Shown: positions 19,073 to 28,188 of the stretch, piece by piece
Layout: each line of letters begins with the position of its first letter
Numbering within the stretch: the stretch's first letter is position 1
From: Actinomycetes bacterium
GTDB taxonomy: Bacteria; Actinomycetota; Actinomycetes; S36-B12
Direction of reading: 5' to 3'
DNA length: 64,000 nt
NCBI GenBank assembly: GCA_024641635.1
Contig: JAHECS010000010.1
Span: forward strand, 1 to 64,000
The notes under the pieces: generated by a model
What the model was told of the DNA's origin: nothing
Databases searched by the model: none
Seen by the model: only the letters and a program-made list of their open reading frames with translations
Position numbers and translations under genes: made by a program

Positions 19073-19294
19073 GTGAATGTGGAGCAGACGGTCCGGGCCG
19101 AGATGGCGGCGTCGGTGCACTCGGTCATCGTCCAGGTGGGCGACCAGGTGATCGTGGGGGACACCCTCGTGATCCTCGAGTCGATGAAGATGGAGATCCC
19201 TGTCGTCGTCGAGATCGCCGGCACCGTCACCGAGATCAGCGTGGCCCCGGGGGACGCCATCCGCGAAGGCGACGTGATCGCGGTTCTGCTCTAG
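19073..19294 (+). CDS. Biotin/lipoyl-binding carrier protein (TB7.3-like)
   Basis: 73 aa with biotinylation motif ESMKMEIP. Confidence 0.93.
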   Translation: MNVEQTVRAEMAASVHSVIVQVGDQVIVGDTLVILESMKMEIPVVVEIAGTVTEISVAPGDAIREGDVIAVLL

Positions 19295-19809
19295 GCGTTC
19301 TGTCGATCGACGTTGGTAACGGGGCGCGTCAGCGCCAGCAGGTCGACTCCCGGACGAGGGCTCCAGTCGCGGTCCGGCACCCGGACGAAGCCCTTGCGCT
19401 CGTACATCTGCGCTGCCGCCACGTTGGTGTCGCGCACGCAGATGGCGAGGGCTCGGGCCTGTATCCGTCGAGCGTGGTCCTCGCAGGCGGCCACGAGCGC
19501 GTCGGCGACGCCCGTGCGCCACGCCTGCGGAGCCACGGCCAGGAAGCGGAACTCGACCTCGTCGTCCCGGCCGATCTCGCGCGACGCCGAGCCGGGCGAG
19601 CAGATCGTCACGGTCCCGACGACGACGCCATCGCGCTCGGCGACGAGGAGGATGCTGTCGTCGACTCGCGATCCCGTGTCACGAAGCGTCTCCGCATACG
19701 GAGATCCCGGCTCCAGCTGCCCGGCCGCGTCGTAGGCGCTGACGCAGATGTCCCCAGCCGTGACGAGGTCCGCCTCGGTCGCCCTGCGGATCAGGAGATC
19801 ATCGGTCAC
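19291..19809 (-). CDS. GNAT family N-acetyltransferase
   Basis: FLAVAPQAWRTGVADALVAACEDHAR...AQMYERKGFVRVPDRDW. Confidence 0.88.
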   Translation of the reverse strand: MTDDLLIRRATEADLVTAGDICVSAYDAAGQLEPGSPYAETLRDTGSRVDDSILLVAERDGVVVGTVTICSPGSASREIGRDDEVEFRFLAVAPQAWRTGVADALVAACEDHARRIQARALAICVRDTNVAAAQMYERKGFVRVPDRDWSPRPGVDLLALTRPVTNVDRQNA

Positions 19810-19904
19810 CGGACAACTATCGCGGAACGGCTGCCCTTCGCAGACGCGGGGTGGGTCCGCGGATTCGGTAGGGTGCGCCGACGCCGAGCTTCCGAGGAGA
19901 GCGC

Positions 19905-21518
19905 GTGGCCACGACCCGGATCGAGAACGCCGTCGTGTGGACCGGCATTCCGGCCGCCGGAGGCTACGTCGAGTCCGATGCCCTCGCCTTCGATGAACGC
20001 GGAATCCTCGCGGTCGGTGACGCCGCGCGCGGGCTGGATGCTGACGTGGCGATCGACGCAGGCGGGGCCTTCGTGTGCAGTGCGTTCCGGGACGGACACG
20101 TGCATCCGATCGCCGGCGGCTTCGAGCATCAGCTTGCGCCCGTGGGCGACCAGAGGACCGTCCAGGGGATCGCTGCTGCCGTCGGCCGGTGGGCCGTCGA
20201 GCACCCGGAGGCGGAGTGGGTGCGTGGCGAGGGGTTCGACCTGGCCCTCGCGCCCGGCGGCATCTTCCGTGCGGAGTGGCTGGACGCCGTCGTGCCGGAT
20301 CGTCCGGTCGTCCTGCGTGCGTCGGACTACCACACCGTCTGGGTCAACAGCGAGACGCTGAAGCGCGTCGGCTACACGGATCGAACCCCGCAGCCCCACG
20401 ACGGCGAGATCGTGCGGGACGAGGCGGGCCATCCGGTGGGGACACTCCGGGAGTGGGGCGCCTGGCGACCCGTGTACGACCGCATGCCCGCGATGACGAC
20501 CCGTCAGGCCCTCGCCGCCCTCGATCACGCCAGCACGACGCTGGCAGCGTCGGGGCTCGCCTGGGTGCAGGACGCCTGGGTCGAGCCGCACGACGTCGAT
20601 TCGTGGCTGGCGGCGGTCGCTGCCGGTGTGTTCCGACTCCGGGCCGATCTCGGCCTGTGGTGCGACCCGAACACGTGGCATGGCCAGCTCGCTCACTTCA
20701 GCGCGACCCGCGACCGGGTCGGCGTCGAGGCCGCTCATCGCCTGACGGCCGGCACGGTCAAGTTCTTCGCCGACGGTGTCATCGAGTCCGGTACCGGAGC
20801 CATGCTCGAGCCGTACTGCGACTGTCCGCACTCGAAGGGCCTGGCCAACTGGGAGCCGGACGAGCTCAACGCGGCAGTCGCGGCCGTCGATGCACTCGGC
20901 TTCGCGCCGCACATCCATGCCATCGGCGATGCGGCGGTTCGCACGGCCCTCGACGCGATCGAGTTCGCCGCGGTCGTGAACGGGCCCAAGACCCGTCGTC
21001 CGACCATCGCGCACGCCCAGCTCGTCGACGACCTCGACCTTCGACGCTTCGCCGAGCTGGGCGTCATCGCCAACTTCGAGCCGTACTGGGCGATGCACGA
21101 CTCCTACCAGGACGAGCTCACGGCGCCGCGGCTCGGACCCGCCCGCACCGGCCGTCAGTACATGATGCGGACCATCCGGGACACGGGTGCGGTGATCTCG
21201 TTCGGCAGCGACTGGCCGGTGTCGACGTGCGCACCGCTGGCCGGAATCCAGGTCGCGGTGACCCGTCAGGCGACGGACGGGAGCGGTCGTGGGCCCTGGA
21301 TGCCGGAGGAGCGGCTGACCGTCGAGCAGGCCCTGCTGGCCTACACGTCCGGCGTCGCCTTCCAGGCGGGGGACGGACGAGGCGGCGTCATCCGACCGGG
21401 CAGTCGGGCCGATGTGGTCCTGCTGGAACGCGACCCGCGTAGGGTGCGACCGTTGGAGATCGAGGGCATCGAGGTGCTGGGCACCTGGTGCGACGGCGAC
21501 CGCGTCCACGGAGGGTGA
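19905..21518 (+). CDS. Amidohydrolase family protein (YtcJ-like)
   Basis: GGAFVCSAFRDGHVHPIAGG, VNSETLKRVGYTDRTPQPHDGEIVRDEAGHPVGTLREWG, HIHAIGDAAVRTALDAIE, FGSDWPVSTCAPLAGIQVAVTRQ. Confidence 0.9.
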   Translation: MATTRIENAVVWTGIPAAGGYVESDALAFDERGILAVGDAARGLDADVAIDAGGAFVCSAFRDGHVHPIAGGFEHQLAPVGDQRTVQGIAAAVGRWAVEHPEAEWVRGEGFDLALAPGGIFRAEWLDAVVPDRPVVLRASDYHTVWVNSETLKRVGYTDRTPQPHDGEIVRDEAGHPVGTLREWGAWRPVYDRMPAMTTRQALAALDHASTTLAASGLAWVQDAWVEPHDVDSWLAAVAAGVFRLRADLGLWCDPNTWHGQLAHFSATRDRVGVEAAHRLTAGTVKFFADGVIESGTGAMLEPYCDCPHSKGLANWEPDELNAAVAAVDALGFAPHIHAIGDAAVRTALDAIEFAAVVNGPKTRRPTIAHAQLVDDLDLRRFAELGVIANFEPYWAMHDSYQDELTAPRLGPARTGRQYMMRTIRDTGAVISFGSDWPVSTCAPLAGIQVAVTRQATDGSGRGPWMPEERLTVEQALLAYTSGVAFQAGDGRGGVIRPGSRADVVLLERDPRRVRPLEIEGIEVLGTWCDGDRVHGG

Positions 21519-21519
21519 C

Positions 21520-22263
21520 ATGCCGCTGACCCCGGGTGAGGGCGATCGGCTGCTGCTGCACCTCCAGGCCTCGCTGGCCCAGCGTCGCCGCGACCGAGGG
21601 CTGCTACTCAACGTGCCCGAGGCGACGGCGCTGATCGCCGATGCGGTGTGCGAGTGGGCGCGGGATGGGCTCGGCATGGTGGAGACCCGGGATCGGGCAC
21701 GCACGCTCCTCACGATCGACGACGTGCTCCCCGGCGTGCCGGACGCCCTCGCCGAGGTTCGCGTCGAGGCGCGGTTCGACGACGGCACACGGCTCGTGGT
21801 CGTGAAGGACCCGTTCGCACGGGGACCGGAACCCGATGGTGAACAGCAGCCGGCCCCGACCCCCACGGTGACCCTGGACGTCGCGAACGAGTCGCGCACC
21901 GCCATCGGGTTGACGTCGCACATTCACCTCGCCGAGGTCAATCCAAGGCTCCGGCTGGACCGTGCGGCCGCGTTCGGGCTGAGGCCGGCGCTGCGCACGG
22001 GCGAGACGGTCTGGATCCGGCCGGGCGAGACGATCCGCCTCCCAGCACTGCCTATCGCGGGCGCGCGCGTCGTGGTCGGCAACTCCGGCGTGGTCGATGG
22101 CCCCCTCGACGATCCGGCCGTCCGCGAGAGGGCGGTCGCCATGCTGCGGTCGTGCGGGTACCTCGACCTCGTCGACGGCGTGCCGGTCGGGGATGCGTCG
22201 ACCGCGGACTCCGCGGTGGCAGGAGTCATGGCCGCCGACCGCGACCACCGGGAGGGTTCGTGA
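21520..22263 (+). CDS. ureAB: Fused urease gamma/beta (UreA-UreB) subunit-like protein
   Basis: N-terminal LTPGEGDRLLLHLQASLAQRRRDRGLLLNVPEATALIADAVCEWARDG (UreA-like); C-terminal LDVANESRTAIGLTSHIHLAEVNPRLRLDRAAAFGLR (UreB-like). Confidence 0.88.
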   Translation: MPLTPGEGDRLLLHLQASLAQRRRDRGLLLNVPEATALIADAVCEWARDGLGMVETRDRARTLLTIDDVLPGVPDALAEVRVEARFDDGTRLVVVKDPFARGPEPDGEQQPAPTPTVTLDVANESRTAIGLTSHIHLAEVNPRLRLDRAAAFGLRPALRTGETVWIRPGETIRLPALPIAGARVVVGNSGVVDGPLDDPAVRERAVAMLRSCGYLDLVDGVPVGDASTADSAVAGVMAADRDHREGS

Positions 22264-23912
22264 GCCGCGAGTTCGGCCCGCTCGAGGGCGACGTCGTGGT
22301 CCTGGGCGACACGCACCTTCGGCTTCGGGTCACAGAAAGGGTCCGGGACGAGGGCGAGGAGCTGCACGTCGGATTCGCCAAGACCGGGCGCGACGGCATC
22401 GGCCTGCGCGCGGTGGGCGCGCGGGAGTCCTGCGACGTCCTCCTGACGAACGTCGTCGTCCTGGATCCCGTGGACGGCGTCCGCGTCGCGAGCATCGGGA
22501 TCCGGGCGGGCCGGATCAGCGGCATCGGCAAGGCCGGCAACCCCGACACGTCGGACGGAATCGACGTCGTGGTCGGCACGGGCACCGTCGTGATCGACGG
22601 CGACGGCCTGATCGCCACGCCGGGGGGCATCGACACCCACGTGCACACCCTCAGCCCGCGCGTGTTCGAGGCGGAGCTGTCCTCGGGTGTGACCACCGTG
22701 ATCGGCCAGGAGGCCGGACCCATGTGGGGGGTCGGTCTGGGCTCGGCGTGGGTGCTCGAGCGTGGGCTGCGGGCGATGGAGGTCTACCCCGTGAACGTGG
22801 GGCTCCTCGGGCGCGGATCCTCGTCGCGCTCGGACTCCATCAGGGAGTCGATCGGCGCCCACGTGTGCGGGCTCAAGGTGCACGAGGACACCGGAGCCAC
22901 CCTGCGGACCATCGACACCGCGCTGCGTGTGGCGGACGAGTTCGACGTCCAGGTGGCCCTCCACACGGATGGGCTCAACGAGACGATGTCGGTGGCCGAC
23001 ACCCTCGCGGTGCTCGACGGGCGCGTCCTGCACGCCTACCACGTGGAGGGCTGCGGGGGCGGACACGCACCCAACGTTCTCCAGCTCGCGGGAGTCGAGA
23101 ACGTGCTCGCGTCCTCCACGAACCCGACGCTGCCGTTCGGCGTGAACGCGGTGGCCGAGCACGTCGACATGATCCTTCTCTCACATGGCATGAACCCGGA
23201 CAACGACAGTGACGTGCGGATCGCCCGTTCCCGGGTGCGGGGCGTGACGATGGCGGCCGAGGGCCGACTGCACGACCTCGGCGTCATCGGCGTGACCTCG
23301 TCCGACGCCCAGGGGATGGGCCGGGCGGGGGAGACGTGGTGGCGGACCTTCGCCCTTGCCGGGGTGCTGGCCGGGCTGGACCCCGAACGGGACTCAGGAT
23401 CCGACGACAACGACCGCATCCTGCGGTACCTCGCGAAGATCACCATCAACCCGGCCCTCGTGCACGGGCTGGCGCACGAGGTGGGCCGGCTCGCGGTCGG
23501 ACACCTCGCCGACATCGTGCTCTGGCGGCCGGAGCTGTTCGCGGCGAAGCCGCAGCTGGTCATCAAGGGTGGGTTCCCGGCCTGGGGGGTCACCGGCGAC
23601 CCCAACGCCACCATCGACTCCGCCGAACCGCTGGTGCTCGGACCGCAGTACGGCGGTCTGGGAGCGGTCCCGTCCGACCTCTCGGTGATCTTCTCCAACG
23701 CGGCCGCCGTGTCCGAGAATCCGGCCCCCGGGGCCAGGCGCACCGTGGCGGTCCGCGACTGCCGCACCGTCCGATCGGGCGACCTGGTGCGCAACGGCGT
23801 CATCGGGGACGTCGCGGTCGCGGACGACGGCTCGGAGGTGCGCTGGAACGGCGCCCCCCTCACGATGGACCCGGTCACCGACGTGCCGATCTCCCGACTG
23901 CACTTCTGGTAG
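22260..23912 (+). CDS. ureC: Divergent urease alpha (UreC)-like subunit
   Basis: Ni-site motifs GGIDTHVHTLSP, GLKVHEDTGAT, HTDGLNE, HVEGCGGGHAP, TSSDAQGMGR; flap reads LLSHGMN instead of the usual MVCHHLD. Confidence 0.88.
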   Translation: MSREFGPLEGDVVVLGDTHLRLRVTERVRDEGEELHVGFAKTGRDGIGLRAVGARESCDVLLTNVVVLDPVDGVRVASIGIRAGRISGIGKAGNPDTSDGIDVVVGTGTVVIDGDGLIATPGGIDTHVHTLSPRVFEAELSSGVTTVIGQEAGPMWGVGLGSAWVLERGLRAMEVYPVNVGLLGRGSSSRSDSIRESIGAHVCGLKVHEDTGATLRTIDTALRVADEFDVQVALHTDGLNETMSVADTLAVLDGRVLHAYHVEGCGGGHAPNVLQLAGVENVLASSTNPTLPFGVNAVAEHVDMILLSHGMNPDNDSDVRIARSRVRGVTMAAEGRLHDLGVIGVTSSDAQGMGRAGETWWRTFALAGVLAGLDPERDSGSDDNDRILRYLAKITINPALVHGLAHEVGRLAVGHLADIVLWRPELFAAKPQLVIKGGFPAWGVTGDPNATIDSAEPLVLGPQYGGLGAVPSDLSVIFSNAAAVSENPAPGARRTVAVRDCRTVRSGDLVRNGVIGDVAVADDGSEVRWNGAPLTMDPVTDVPISRLHFW

Positions 23913-23949
23913 TCACGCTGGGGTCGCCCTAGGCGTATCCTCGGCGCTC

Positions 23950-25410
23950 GTGGCCACGCTCACCCGCCTCGCCGCCGATCGCACCGATCTCAGCGCCGAC
24001 GACGTCGCCGTCCTGGCCGGCATCGTCGAGGAGTGGTCCCTGCTGTCGGATCTCGCGCTGAGCGACCTCGTGATGTGGGTGCCGACCTGGAACGAAGGCG
24101 GGCTGGTCGCCGTGGCGCAGGTGCGCCCGGTGACCGCGCCCACGGTCGTGCCCGACGACGAGGTCGGGACCTTCGTGCCCCGTGGGCGGCACCCGCAGCT
24201 GGACCAGGCGGTCGCCTTCGGCCGACCGGTGAAGGTGCGCGACGTTCGTCACCCCTGGGTTCCCGCCTCGATCGAGGCCTACCCGGTCCGGCGCGGTGGG
24301 CGCGTCGTCGGCGTGCTGGCTCGACACGCATCCCACTCCCCTCGCGTCGCCGGGCAGCTCGAGGAGATGTACCTCACCAGCGCGGACGACCTCCTTGCGA
24401 TGGTCGTCGACGGACGGTTCCCCGTGGTCGAGGCGGGGTCCGACACGATGGAGGCTCCTCGGGTGGGCGACGGCCTCGTGCGCTTGGACGCCGACGGCGT
24501 CGTCGCCTACACGAGCCCGAACGCGGTGAGCGCCCTGCGCCGGCTCGGACTGGCCGGCGAAGCGGTCGGCACCTCCTTCTCGCAGCTGCTCGTGCGGCTG
24601 TCACACCGGCCAGGGCCGATGGACGAGGCAGTGACGGCAGTCGCATCGGGTCGCACTGCCGGACGGGCGGACGTCGAGAACGCACGGGCCGTCGTCCTGC
24701 TTCGTGGGATCCCGTTGATCCGTGACGGGGCGCGGTGCGGTGCCCTCGTCTTCCTCCAGGACGTGACCGACCTGCGTCGACGCGAGCGCGCGCTGATGAG
24801 CAAGGACGCGACCATCCGCGAGATCCATCACCGCGTCAAGAACAACCTGCAGACCGTGGGGGCCATGCTGCGCCTGCAGGCGCGGCGTGCCTCGACCGAC
24901 GAGACGCGGGAGGCACTCGCAGAGGCGGAGCTCCGCGTGGCCGCTATCGCCATCGTCCACGAGTCCCTCTCGGCCGATGCGGGGGAGCGGGTCGACTTCG
25001 ACGACATCGTCGACCGGATCCTCGCGCTGGTCCGAGACCTCGCTCCGGCCTACTCGGCTGGTGGCGCCCCCGCGCTCACGCGGCAGGGGTCATGGGGATC
25101 GCTGCCGGCGGACCTGGCGACGCCGCTGGCGATGGCCGCGTCCGAGCTGCTGCACAATGCCGTCGAGCACGCCGATGCCGGGGAGATCACGGTGGCGCTC
25201 AGTCGTGACCGAGGCGGCCACGCCCTCGAGATGGTCGTCCGAGACGACGGCCGAGGCCTCCCAGAAGGGCTGGACCCCTCCGACGCCGGCCTGGGGCTGA
25301 GCATCGTGCAGTCCCTGATCACCGGAGACCTGCACGGCACATGCGAGATCACCACCGGCGATGGCACGACAGTTACGGTGCGAGTTCCCGATCCTCGGCG
25401 GCCGAGGTAG
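23950..25410 (+). CDS. pdtaS: Sensor histidine kinase, PdtaS-like
   Basis: 486 aa; EIHHRVKNNLQTVGAMLRLQARR HisKA_2 box; C-terminal HATPase (ASELLHNAVEHA, VVRDDGRGLPEG). Confidence 0.9.
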   Translation: MATLTRLAADRTDLSADDVAVLAGIVEEWSLLSDLALSDLVMWVPTWNEGGLVAVAQVRPVTAPTVVPDDEVGTFVPRGRHPQLDQAVAFGRPVKVRDVRHPWVPASIEAYPVRRGGRVVGVLARHASHSPRVAGQLEEMYLTSADDLLAMVVDGRFPVVEAGSDTMEAPRVGDGLVRLDADGVVAYTSPNAVSALRRLGLAGEAVGTSFSQLLVRLSHRPGPMDEAVTAVASGRTAGRADVENARAVVLLRGIPLIRDGARCGALVFLQDVTDLRRRERALMSKDATIREIHHRVKNNLQTVGAMLRLQARRASTDETREALAEAELRVAAIAIVHESLSADAGERVDFDDIVDRILALVRDLAPAYSAGGAPALTRQGSWGSLPADLATPLAMAASELLHNAVEHADAGEITVALSRDRGGHALEMVVRDDGRGLPEGLDPSDAGLGLSIVQSLITGDLHGTCEITTGDGTTVTVRVPDPRRPR

Positions 25411-25437
25411 TTGCGCGCTTCGCAGCGCGGATGACGG

Positions 25438-25692
25438 CTAGGCGTTGCTGCGGGCCCGGAGCCGCGCGTTCCGCCGCTTGAGCGCCCGCCGCTCGTCCTC
25501 GCTCAGCCCGCCCCACACGCCGGCGTCCTGGCCGGTCTCCAGAGCCCAGCGGAGACATTCGTCCACAACGCTGCAGCGCCGGCACACGGCCTTGGCCTCT
25601 TCGATCTGGACCAAGGCGGGTCCGGTGTTGCCGATGGGGAAGAACAACTCAGGGTCTTCGTCACGGCAGGCGGCCTCATGGCGCCAGTCCAT
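25438..25692 (-). CDS. whiB1: WhiB-family Fe-S regulator, WhiB1-like
   Basis: MDWRHEAACRDEDPELFFPIGNTGPALVQIEEAKAVCRRCSVVDECLRWALETGQDAGVWGGLSEDERRALKRRNAR; four Cys and GVWGG. Confidence 0.93.
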   Translation of the reverse strand: MDWRHEAACRDEDPELFFPIGNTGPALVQIEEAKAVCRRCSVVDECLRWALETGQDAGVWGGLSEDERRALKRRNARLRARSNA

Positions 25693-25992
25693 GCGTTCCA
25701 CTCCTCGGGCAGGGCGCCGGGTCATCCGACGCTCGTGATTGCTTTCACGTGGCTGGCGCGACCGGACCCCACCGGGGGTCTCCCGGAACGATCCGAGGGA
25801 GGGCACGTCAGCCCGTGTTGGCAACGGGCCTGTATAGGTTCGCAGACGTTTCCGCTCCTCACAAGAGGAAATCCCGGTTTGCAGGCCCCCGGCACTGTCG
25901 GTTAGGTCACAGTCAGGTCACAAGTGTCCCTTAAGTACCTTATGTACGTCCGAAAATCGGAATCAACTGCAAGTTCTTGCAGGAACTGTTCC

Positions 25993-26934
25993 CTAGCAGG
26001 CAACCCTGATGGCGTCCGGGTGAGACACGAACGCGACCTCGGTGGTGTCGCCGATGCCCTCGCCGTCGATCTGGAACTCCACGGGGCGCGAGGCTGTGAG
26101 GGTGAACCTGGCCTGGTCGTGCCACGTCACGATCCCCCCGCGGGCGGACCCGCCGGTCGTGCTGGTGAGCAGCCGCTTGGCGGCCACCAGGGCGGTCGGC
26201 ACCCTCATGCGGCGCAGGGCGAAGATGTCGAGCCCGGTGTCGAAGGACGCGCCTGGCGACGGATTGATGGGCAGTGTCCCGAAGTACGACCACGGGGACG
26301 TGTTCTGGACGAAGGCCACGAACACCCCCTCGAGGCGCTCCACGACGTGGCCGCCCTCGGAACTGCGGGTGAGGGTGAGCGCCGGCTCACGGCGGTTCGT
26401 GCTGCGGAAGTAGGTGGCGACGGTGGTCATGAAATAGCGGGTGGGGGTCGCCGGACGGCCGGAGTGACGGTGCCGCTCCATGGCGGCGATGATCTCGGCG
26501 TCGATGCCCAGGCCGGCGTTCGCCAGGAACCACCGCCCGTTGGCGGTCCCCAGTCCGATCGTTCGGGAGCTGTCCGAGCGGATGGCCTCGAGGAGCAGGC
26601 CGGTGGACTCGACGGCGTCGTTCGGGAGGCCGAGGGCGCGGGCGAAGACGTTGGCACTGCCTCCCGGCACGGTCGCGAGGAGGGGGACGTCGTCGCCGGG
26701 GCCGTTGAGCAGCATGCCGTTCACGACCTCGTTCACGACCCCGTCGCCCCCGAGCGTGACCACGACGTCGAGCTGCTCCTCGCGCGCGCGCTCGCCGAGG
26801 AGGATTCCGTGTCCCTTGTGCGTCGTCACCGTCACGTCGAGATCGATCTCCGATGAGAACGCATGCACGATGACGTCCACCACGCGGGGCGACGTGGTCG
26901 TCGCCCGTGGGTTGACGACGAGGAGGCCACGCAC
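25993..26934 (-). CDS. Diacylglycerol kinase family lipid kinase
   Basis: VVTLGGDGVVNEVVNGM and VPGGSANVFARALGLP. Confidence 0.92.
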   Translation of the reverse strand: MRGLLVVNPRATTTSPRVVDVIVHAFSSEIDLDVTVTTHKGHGILLGERAREEQLDVVVTLGGDGVVNEVVNGMLLNGPGDDVPLLATVPGGSANVFARALGLPNDAVESTGLLLEAIRSDSSRTIGLGTANGRWFLANAGLGIDAEIIAAMERHRHSGRPATPTRYFMTTVATYFRSTNRREPALTLTRSSEGGHVVERLEGVFVAFVQNTSPWSYFGTLPINPSPGASFDTGLDIFALRRMRVPTALVAAKRLLTSTTGGSARGGIVTWHDQARFTLTASRPVEFQIDGEGIGDTTEVAFVSHPDAIRVAC

Positions 26935-26989
26935 ACGTCGAGCCTAGTGCCGCCTCCTCGGGGGCGGACGACGTCGCTAGCGTGGTCCC

Positions 26990-27397
26990 GTGCATCCGCC
27001 CGATCGTGCCCTCGCGGCCCTGGCGCTCATCGCTCTGGTCGAAGGGCTCGCGCTGATCGGCTATGCCGTGTTCGACGTCATCGAGGTCGTGCGCGTCGGG
27101 ATCACCGGTCCCGAGGAGGTGTCGAACCCGCCCGCAGTGATCCTGCTGATCGTCATCACCGCGTCGTTCGGCGTGGCATTGGCGTTCATCGCCCGTGGTT
27201 GGTGGCGGGCGCGGGCCTGGGCCCGTTCGCCGTTCCTGCTGGCCCAGCTCATCTTCGGGCTGATCGGATACGAGCTCTCCCAGTCCGAGGGGTCGGTGGA
27301 GCGGATGGTGGGCATCGCCGCAATGGTCGTGGCCGGAATCGGCCTCGTCCTGTGCTTCGCACCGCCGGTGAGTCGCGTGATCAGCGAGGATCGCTAG
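26990..27397 (+). CDS. Small membrane protein
   Basis: 135 aa, four hydrophobic helices; GTG start. Confidence 0.7.
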   Translation: MHPPDRALAALALIALVEGLALIGYAVFDVIEVVRVGITGPEEVSNPPAVILLIVITASFGVALAFIARGWWRARAWARSPFLLAQLIFGLIGYELSQSEGSVERMVGIAAMVVAGIGLVLCFAPPVSRVISEDR

Positions 27398-28188
27398 TCC
27401 GCGGTCATCCCCTCCCGGAGCTGTGCGAGTGTCCGGGCCAGGAGGCGCGAGACGTGCATCTGCGAGATCCCCAGTTCCTCGGCGATCTGAGTCTGGCTCA
27501 TGTGCCGGAAGAAGCGGAGCACGATGATGGTGCGTTCGCGCTCGGGCAGCGCCTCGAGCAGGGGGCGCAGCGATTCGCGGTCCTCGATCGCGCCGAACGA
27601 CGGGTCGTCGATCCCCAGGCTCCTCACGACAGGTGCGGCAGCGCGCTCCTCGGCATCGCCACCGGCGTCGATCGACGCGGTCGCATAGGCATGACGGGCC
27701 TCGAGCGCGTCGAGCACGTCTTCCTCGCCCACCCCGAGTGACTCCGCCAGCTCGCGCACGGTCGGAGCACGGTGGAGGGTGCGGGTGAGCTCATCGGTGC
27801 GCGAGACGACCTGGGCCTGGAGCTCCTGGAGCCGTCGCGGCACCCGCACGGCCCAGGCGCGATCGCGGAAGTGCCGCTTGATCTCGCCCAGGATGGTCGG
27901 CGTCGCGAAGGTGGACAGTTCCGTGCCGCGTTCAGGGTCGAACCGGTCCACCGCCTTGATGAGGCCGATCGTGCCCACCTGGACGAGGTCCTCGAGGGGC
28001 TCGCCGCGGTCGCGATAGCGCCGTGCGAGGTGCTGAACGAGGGGCAGGTGCATGGTCACGATCTCGTCGCGAATCGACGCGCGACGCGGGTCGGTGTGGT
28101 CCAGTCGTGCGAACTCGTCGAGCAGCGCGCGCTCGTGGAGCCGCTGCTCCTCGCCCCACCGCGACGGGCGCGCAGCGGGTTCGCTCAC
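27394..28188 (-). CDS. SigB/SigF-family RNA polymerase sigma factor
   Basis: GEPLEDLVQVGTIGLIKAVDRFDPERGTELSTFATPTILGEIKRHFRDRAWAVRVPRRLQEL and MSQTQIAEELGISQMHVSRLL. Confidence 0.93.
   Translation of the reverse strand: MSEPAARPSRWGEEQRLHERALLDEFARLDHTDPRRASIRDEIVTMHLPLVQHLARRYRDRGEPLEDLVQVGTIGLIKAVDRFDPERGTELSTFATPTILGEIKRHFRDRAWAVRVPRRLQELQAQVVSRTDELTRTLHRAPTVRELAESLGVGEEDVLDALEARHAYATASIDAGGDAEERAAAPVVRSLGIDDPSFGAIEDRESLRPLLEALPERERTIIVLRFFRHMSQTQIAEELGISQMHVSRLLARTLAQLREGMTAD

Noticed and set aside
19806-21923. 705-aa minus-strand ORF opposite the amidohydrolase
   Set aside because: No domain; the plus strand encodes a canonical amidohydrolase.
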